Shown here piece by piece: positions 58,152-64,000 of a stretch of 64,000 nt of DNA. Source of the DNA: Pyrenochaeta sp. MPI-SDFR-AT-0127 (taxonomy: Eukaryota > Ascomycota > Dothideomycetes > Pleosporales > Cucurbitariaceae); NCBI GenBank assembly GCA_020747015.1, contig JAGTJM010000040.1:186001-250000 (forward strand), given 5' to 3'. The position numbers were made by a program, and so were the translations under genes. Each line of letters opens with the position of its first letter. Position 1 is the stretch's first letter. The notes below the pieces were generated by a model. It did not search any database. It was not told the DNA's origin and saw only the letters and a program-made list of their open reading frames with translations.

Positions 58152-61100
58152 TCAGGTTGCCGGTGGTATGAGGCCGTTCTGCTGACGAACGTTTTTCAAG
58201 ATTGCGAGATCCGTCTTTAGAATTGGCGAGTTTGGCGCCACTTCTTCTAGCACATCAATAGTGCGTGCTAAAAGGGCAGTAAGGTTTTTCTTAGTGAGTG
58301 GCGTGTCCTTTGGCAGGAGAGGGTACAGTTTGGATTTGTAGACCGATGCAAGGACAAGCATGTTTCCAAATTGTCTAGGTAGTGTCAGCAGGCACAGAAT
58401 ACTCTAATTTTGAGTTTTGACTTACGCGTGAAGAGTGCCAAAGATGTTGGTTAGTACGAGTCTGCGTGTCCGGGTACTCTTGTAATCTTTGTACTCGCTG
58501 TCGGGATGGGCCCCGACACGATCAAATGCAATGGTACTCCGGATTGCATTGTCGATGCATTGGCATGCCACTCGAATGATCTTGCGCTGATCCTCAGACA
58601 AATCCACCATATGTACGTTCCTGCTAGTTGGCGTTGAAGCAGTGTCTCCCGAGTATGCTGGTGAATTGTGCTGTGACGACGAGGGCGCACTCGCTGCGTT
58701 AGGTGGGAATTCGATAGTATGGCTCGCGATCCGCAGATAGGGACGCAGCATCATGTAGTAGCCCCCATAATATTTCGCGCGCACGCGAGCAATGTTCAGA
58801 TCGGTTGAAGGCAGGTCTTCATCCTTCCAGACCAACTCTGGAGGCAGTACCCGTCTCCAGCTTTCCAGAATGTTAATATGGCTACTTGCATGTTCAGCAA
58901 CCTCTTTGACGTTGGTTGTGTCGAAGCTCGAGCGACCATTAGCTCCGTACAGAGCATTGTGTGCCTCGTTGAGGATTACACGAAGCCAAATTTGACTCGA
59001 GTAGATTAGCATTGAAATGTCAGCTGGGCGGCCTACTCGTCTGTCTGCTGTTTCTTCCCCGAACTTGTCGTACTCGTACACGCCTTCAGGGTACATGATG
59101 TCGCTCTGGTGTGCAGAGATGTTGCTTGGCGGAAGAGTGCTCATTTCGGCTAAAATATCCCTGTGCAAAAGTCAATGTATGATCAAGCAAAGGATGATGG
59201 AGACTGCGACTAACGATTCCAGTTGGAGGCATGTCCAGTAGACACACATGACTAGATTGAGTCTGTACCGCTCCTTCGCAGTCAAAGAACCCTTTTTGTC
59301 GAGATAGTAGTCACGAACAAGCTTGGGATAGTCACTGGGGCAAAGGTTAAATCGAGTCCAATAATGATCCAAGGTCTTGCTTACGCTTTAATCAGGACCA
59401 TGGTGATCCGGCAAGCATTGTTGATCCAGCTCCAGCTTTCCAAGACTCTCGCAAACTGGCTTAGGTAGAGGGCAGCTAAAATCATGGCCTGGGCGTGGGC
59501 AACCGTGTTTCCGCCTTGTTGGTTTCCAAGAATGTCCGTGGCGTAGGCGTAGTATGCCATACCGGGGAGAATTTCAATATTCCTTGGACGGTTATCATCG
59601 GAGGAGCTTTCACTGGTGAAACTACCATTGGCGTGTGGAGACTCGCGAGGGTAACCCCAAACTCCGTTGACGAACGGGGTCTTGTCGCTTTGCGGCGCAG
59701 GGAGTTTTCGCTCGTGAGCGCATACTTTTCCAAGAGCAAGAACAAGTAGGACAATGGCATTTCGCATCGAGCGTTCAATGGCACCTTTGGGTGAGTAGGG
59801 CTCGCCAAAGGCACTGCTAGATCGTTTTCTCTTCATACCTTGGTGGTGCTGAAGACCGCTGACAGCGGGGGATCTGGCGTTGGCGGACTTTCCGTCAGGG
59901 CTGTACTGTTCAATGAAGTCATTGACCATCCTTTTAAGCTTGCTAGGATTGAGGAATGGGTGTAGGTTATGCATGTTGTTCATGTAAGATTCCAGCAATT
60001 CGTGCAGTGTCTTGGCGTAGAAGTTGGGGCGGCCATCTGGGCCAAGTCCTCCTTCATGGCCAGGATACTCTCGGGGCGCGTCCCCACTCATGGTACTTGG
60101 GCTGGAATGGTCCAGAGGAGGGTAGCCCCACAAACCTTCTTTCCCCGGGGCTGGAGAAGTCACGTCCGAATCGTTGCTGCTCTCTGGACTCCCAGGACCT
60201 TGCGCGCCGTCATTCAAATCTTGTCCTTCTCCAACACCCCAAACGCGTATCAACCCGCGGTCTTGCTCAAGCTGCATAGGATAATCCGATACTTGTTGGC
60301 CATTCTCCACCAACTTGGTCAAATACTCGACGTTCTTGTAGAAGGGAGTCATGGAACTCCACTCTGCAAACAACTTGTGAGCCGGAGTGGTGTGATCACT
60401 TTGCAGGCCGCTCTTTTCCCTTGGGCCACTGTCCGTGATGCGGCTGTGGTCGGTCCTTACGCTGTCTGCTGGGGTCGCTGGCTGCTGGGGTGCAGCTAGA
60501 ATGGCTTCTTGTTTGATCGGAGTCGATGCTTGCGGGCCAATCGGCGACATGGTCGAGTTGGGAACGACCGGTGACTCCATCTTCATACTATTCACTCGAC
60601 GAAGCTGGACTCTCGCTTGATTCTGAGTAGGCGTTGGCCATCTCGACGTGCTTGGATCCCTCATCATGGGCGCCGCAAAAGCGGCTTCAGGCGAAGCGTG
60701 ATTCGAGGTAATATCATGGCCGCGTCCTGAGACTAGCCTGCTCTCAACGCTCTGCTTCCACGTAGCAAACTCCCCCACAAAGCTACTCAGAACGTCAGAG
60801 ATGTTGTTCACACTGTCCTGGAGCTGCATCATGCTTCTGTCTTGCCTACGGAAGCGTCAGTCAAACTGGTCGTGCACAAGGATAGAGCTACACACTTTGG
60901 AGGTGGAACGTCCTTGTATTGGCAATCAAAGCTGTTCTCTCTGCAGAACTGGCATGGTCGAGCTTCATCGCATTTCTGCTTGCGCGAACGGCAGTGGTTA
61001 CAAGCCTGCGTGGCGCGGACTTGCTTTCGTCTGACTTGCTGTGCTGCGCTGCCATATGCGCCCATGTATGGGCTCTGGGCGTAAGGATCAACCTGGTGGC

Positions 61101-61725
61101 CATACTGCTGAGCTGGGGGCGGTTGGTGAAAGACGGGTCCATTGGAGTGAGGGGGGCTAATGGTGTGGTTGTAGCCATTTGGTACGCTGCCATTTGGGCG
61201 TTGTTCTGGGTTCATGGACCAGTGGTTCTGATGGCTGCCATGCTCCATGCCTTGAGTGGTCGGCTGAGACTTGATGTCGATGCTGATACTGGTGGAGCGC
61301 GAGCTGTGGGGTTCCGGGGCGGAAGTGGACTGAGGCGGTGGCGCACCACGGTAGGTAGAGATGCTGTCCTGAGAGACTGTTACGGGAGCAGCGCCGGCGA
61401 CGCCATGAGGACGCTGGCCAGGCGAGGGGATGTTCCGTGGATCCGCAAGGGCGCGAATGTCTGATGGCGGAAGCGATGGTGAGGGCAGAGGGCCGGGATA
61501 TGGTTGACCTTGGGAAGGATAGGATTGGTGAGAGGGCGGTGGTAAGCTGTGGGGAGGGTAGGTGCGAGATGGGGGAGGAGAGGCGGCCTGGACCAAAGTG
61601 GGATGTGACGCAGGACGAGCGGATTGGGAGTGAGGCGGTGGAGGGGGAGGGAATTGGCCGTTATAGACAAGATTGCCCGAGTCCAGACGAGGTCGCTTTT
61701 GCGCAGGCGCGTCCGGATCAGCCAT
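58152..61725 (-). CDS. Zn2Cys6 fungal transcription factor with middle homology region
   Basis: Five exons: 61725-60896, 60845-59385, 59334-59215, 59160-58426 and 58374-58152; 1122 residues with every phase closing. The zinc cluster is at 242-268 (C-x2-C-x6-C-x5-C-x2-C-x6-C, starting CNHCRSRKQKCDEARPC). It follows an unusually long Pro/Ser/Gln-rich N-terminal region and a basic RRKQVRA. After it comes a coiled-coil-like segment (QDRSMMQLQDSVNNISDVL), probably the dimerisation element, made by the first splice. The C-terminal half is the fungal-specific transcription factor domain (LHELLESYMNNMHNLHPFLNP, NAIVLLVLALGKVC, LNEAHNALYG). Zn2Cys6 factors act in the nucleus on CGG-type sites. The target pathway cannot be told from the sequence, and no metabolic gene cluster is adjacent. 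Confidence 0.9.
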
Positions 61726-64000
61726 CCTAACATATGCCAGCCGAGATCCGCTCAGGCCATGCGGCTATGTATGACAGACGACTTGGGCAACGACTACTGT
61801 ACGGATGCTCCCAGGACTAAACGGCAAAAGCCAGTTGGGTCAGGGAGGGGGGGGGGGCAAGCTGGTGGAGAGGGCGGCCTCGGCAGTCGCAGAGGGCAGA
61901 GCAAGTCCAGTTCGCGCGCCCGGTTAGCAGCTGGTTGGTTGGAGAAGATTTGCAGACAGCCCAACCCGCGTCATGGCCTGGGAAGGAGGATAGGTTTGGG
62001 GAGTGTCGCAGGGCAGGTGGTCGGGGCCAAAGTGGGATGCAGGACGGAAGCTTTCCTAAGCCGCGCGAGGAGAAGCCAGCCTTGGACAGGACCTTCTTAC
62101 CATGGAGCCGGTGACAACTATCCGAAGCAGGACAAGGCTAGTTGAGGTGAGTCGTGGGCAGTCTATGCGTGGACGTTTGGTTGCTGGTTGGCGAAAAGTG
62201 GCGCTAGCAGCTTAAGACGGGCCGTGCGAACGAAGGGGCCAGGGCGCCAGCAGGCGGCGCGGAGCTAGGTTAGTCGCGGACAGACAGTGGGCACTTGAGC
62301 GAGTCGAGACGGCTCACGGGCGACGGCCTTGCGCTGCCAGGCGGCCTGGTTGGGGGGGGGAGGAGGGAAGGGGGCGGAGGCAGAGGCGGATGTGGACGTG
62401 GAGGGGGGGAAGGGTTGACGACGGCGGTGAAGTTTGTTCTGATGCAACAGACGAGTCTGCACGAGGGGAGCCCAGCCGCGGCGTGTGGACACAGTGATTT
62501 GAGCGACACAAGGGACGAGTAAGATGGCGCCGCGCACGATTCAGCGACCGCCCCGGTGTTGCTGCAGCTCGCTTGCGCTGAGAGGCTTTGCAAGCCATGA
62601 ACCCAGGCCCGGGGGGTTGGAGCAGGGCGGGCGGCCATTGCGCGCGCTGTGCGCGGTGCTGCTCTCGTCCACGACCAGGGGGGCCCCGTGGTATCAAACA
62701 CCACGGTGCCCTCGCCCGGCGGCGACGCGCCCCCGCTGCAGACAGCAAACGTTGCTCCCGCCAGCGACGCGCTGCCCGGCGACGCAAGAGCGCACAAGAC
62801 GAGCATGAGGGGGCCCCAACCAGGCTGCGTCAGAGGCTGCCAGGCTGCCCGCCTGCCCGCCTGCGCGCCGCCGCGTCAAAGGGACAATAACATGGCCAAA
62901 CCCTGGCTGGGGCGCGAGTAACGTGACTTGGGCCTGCCACCACCTCCCCCAGCTATGTGTCAGGTCGCGTCGAGGCCTGGTTGTTTCGTGCAGCCTGCGC
63001 TCTACTCCGCGCAGCTCGCTTTCCCCCATCCCCTTCAGCGTCTCTCAGCACCTTGCTGTCGCTTAATCTCCGTCGAGGCGGCCAATTGCTGGCCTCGAGG
63101 AAGTAGCTCCGGCCAGCCTGGGCATGCGCCGGATTGACTACGCCTCTTGGCCCCTCCACTGAGCTGCGGCCACCGCGGTTTTCGAGAAGGCCTCGTGGAA
63201 TTTCATGACTATCGGTGGCTGCCCGCACGAAACTGGGCATCAAAACCTAGTCTGCGCCCACTGCTGCTCCGTCCCTCATGCTTCATTTCAGACTCGCTTT
63301 CTGCGCTCCTCATCTGGAATGAGTCGTCTAGTTGGACTCGTCGCGACCATTCTAGACGTTGTCACGAGCAACTCATGGTGCCCAAGATCTGCGCTCTTGG
63401 GCGGCAGCCCCTGGCCGGGGGTTTTGGGACATAACACACGGCACGCTCCCAAGTGGCACTGTACCACAAATGCGTGCATCATTCCCTTGCCCAGCTCGTG
63501 TAGGCAGCTCTGGCACCCGTAGACCAGGTAGGTGATGCCGCAAAGCCGCCGAGCATAATCGCCAGTTTCGAGACGTCAAAGTCCACCACAATCACTAGCG
63601 CCTCTCAATTCGAGACCGCCAGAATGGCGTCAGGGACTCCCGCGAGTCGAGCGTCCGCCATGATTGCCGCAAAGTAGATGTGGGTCTCTGCTGTGACACC
63701 GGGTCCTTGCTCGACACCAATTGTGCATGTCAGAACCTGCAGGACAACTGAATCGGGATAACTCAGAAAACGCGAAAGCCGGTCAGCTGCCGTCAACATT
63801 CACTGAAAAAGCAAACGGGCCTTTTGATGCCAAGCCCATCCATGGCAGGTACCTATTGACCCGGCTGTCAGATGACAAAGCCGACTTTGGCCGGCTTCAT
63901 TCTCGACTGAAGCATGGTAATATGCCGACTGCTTCAAAACATGACGGTTTATGCTTTATTCAACATGTGCGCTGCACATGACTGCACGACCGAGATTGAA
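61726..64000. other. GC-rich 5' flank of the transcription factor, no gene recognised
   Basis: 2.3 kb to the window edge. It includes an 11-base G run at 61847-61857 and more G-rich sequence around 62350-62410. Open frames on both strands between 62265 and 63140 are long only because of high GC and are low complexity. A leader or promoter of the Zn2Cys6 gene is likely in the first part. Confidence 0.45.

Noticed and set aside
61726..63140. Several overlapping long frames on both strands
   Set aside because: High GC content and G runs suppress stop codons; sequences are low complexity without domains.
1..64000. CRISPR arrays, rRNA, intact transposons or an obvious secondary-metabolite cluster
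   Set aside because: None of the repeat patterns, conserved RNA cores, transposase/reverse transcriptase motifs or synthase genes were seen on reading both strands.

Overview
The window is nuclear DNA of a filamentous ascomycete, most likely a dothideomycete close to the Pleosporales. The evidence is gene content plus many short (about 45-75 nt) GT-AG introns with CTAAC/CTGAC-like branch points. Fungal-only families include a Zn2Cys6 regulator, a hybrid histidine kinase, an LRR-type adenylate cyclase, an LTE1-type RasGEF and a DUF7708 protein. The clade is an inference, because no marker gene was aligned. I found no rRNA, tRNA, CRISPR array or intact transposon.

Layout, left to right. 0.7-2.5 kb (+): DUF7708/STAND-type N-terminal protein with a defective-looking splice acceptor. 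3.4-5.6 kb (-): unknown three-pass membrane protein. 6.6-7.4 kb (+): short-chain dehydrogenase. 7.6-8.0 kb (-): small secreted 10-cysteine protein. 8.7-11.3 kb (-): CorA-like metal transporter. 12.4-17.7 kb (-): LTE1-type RasGEF. 19.4-21.0 kb (-): DUF3445 heme oxygenase-like protein. 21.7-23.8 kb (-): ALG9. 24.1-26.8 kb (+): NAF1. 28.3-35.2 kb (+): adenylate cyclase. 36.6-39.9 kb (+): hybrid histidine kinase. 41.7-44.2 kb (+): galactose-oxidase-like copper radical enzyme with three PAN/Apple repeats. 45.5-46.0 kb (+): possible gene relic. 46.4-48.9 kb (-): pseudouridine monophosphate glycosidase fused to a PfkB kinase. 49.2-50.7 kb (+): OST1 (ribophorin I). 51.0-52.0 kb (-): RapZ C-terminal-like protein. 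52.0-58.1 kb: no gene seen. 58.2-61.7 kb (-): Zn2Cys6 transcription factor. 61.7-64 kb: no gene seen.

Exon structures were built by hand. For each multi-exon gene the reading frame closes across all junctions and the joined protein matches the family pattern, so most internal boundaries should be good. First exons and start codons are the weakest parts.

Functionally this is a housekeeping and signalling neighbourhood. ALG9 (ER lumen mannosyltransferase) and OST1 (oligosaccharyltransferase) are both N-glycosylation genes. LTE1-type RasGEF, adenylate cyclase and the hybrid kinase are signalling proteins. NAF1 acts in H/ACA RNP assembly. The left end (DUF7708 gene, unknown membrane protein, secreted Cys-rich protein) and the galactose-oxidase area look more accessory. 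I saw no convincing new multi-gene system. The best leads are the DUF7708 gene with a GT-TG intron, the tandem-PAN copper radical oxidase with Trp to Phe at the stacking position, the exon-like relic at 45.5-46.0 kb, and the 6 kb gene-free stretch.
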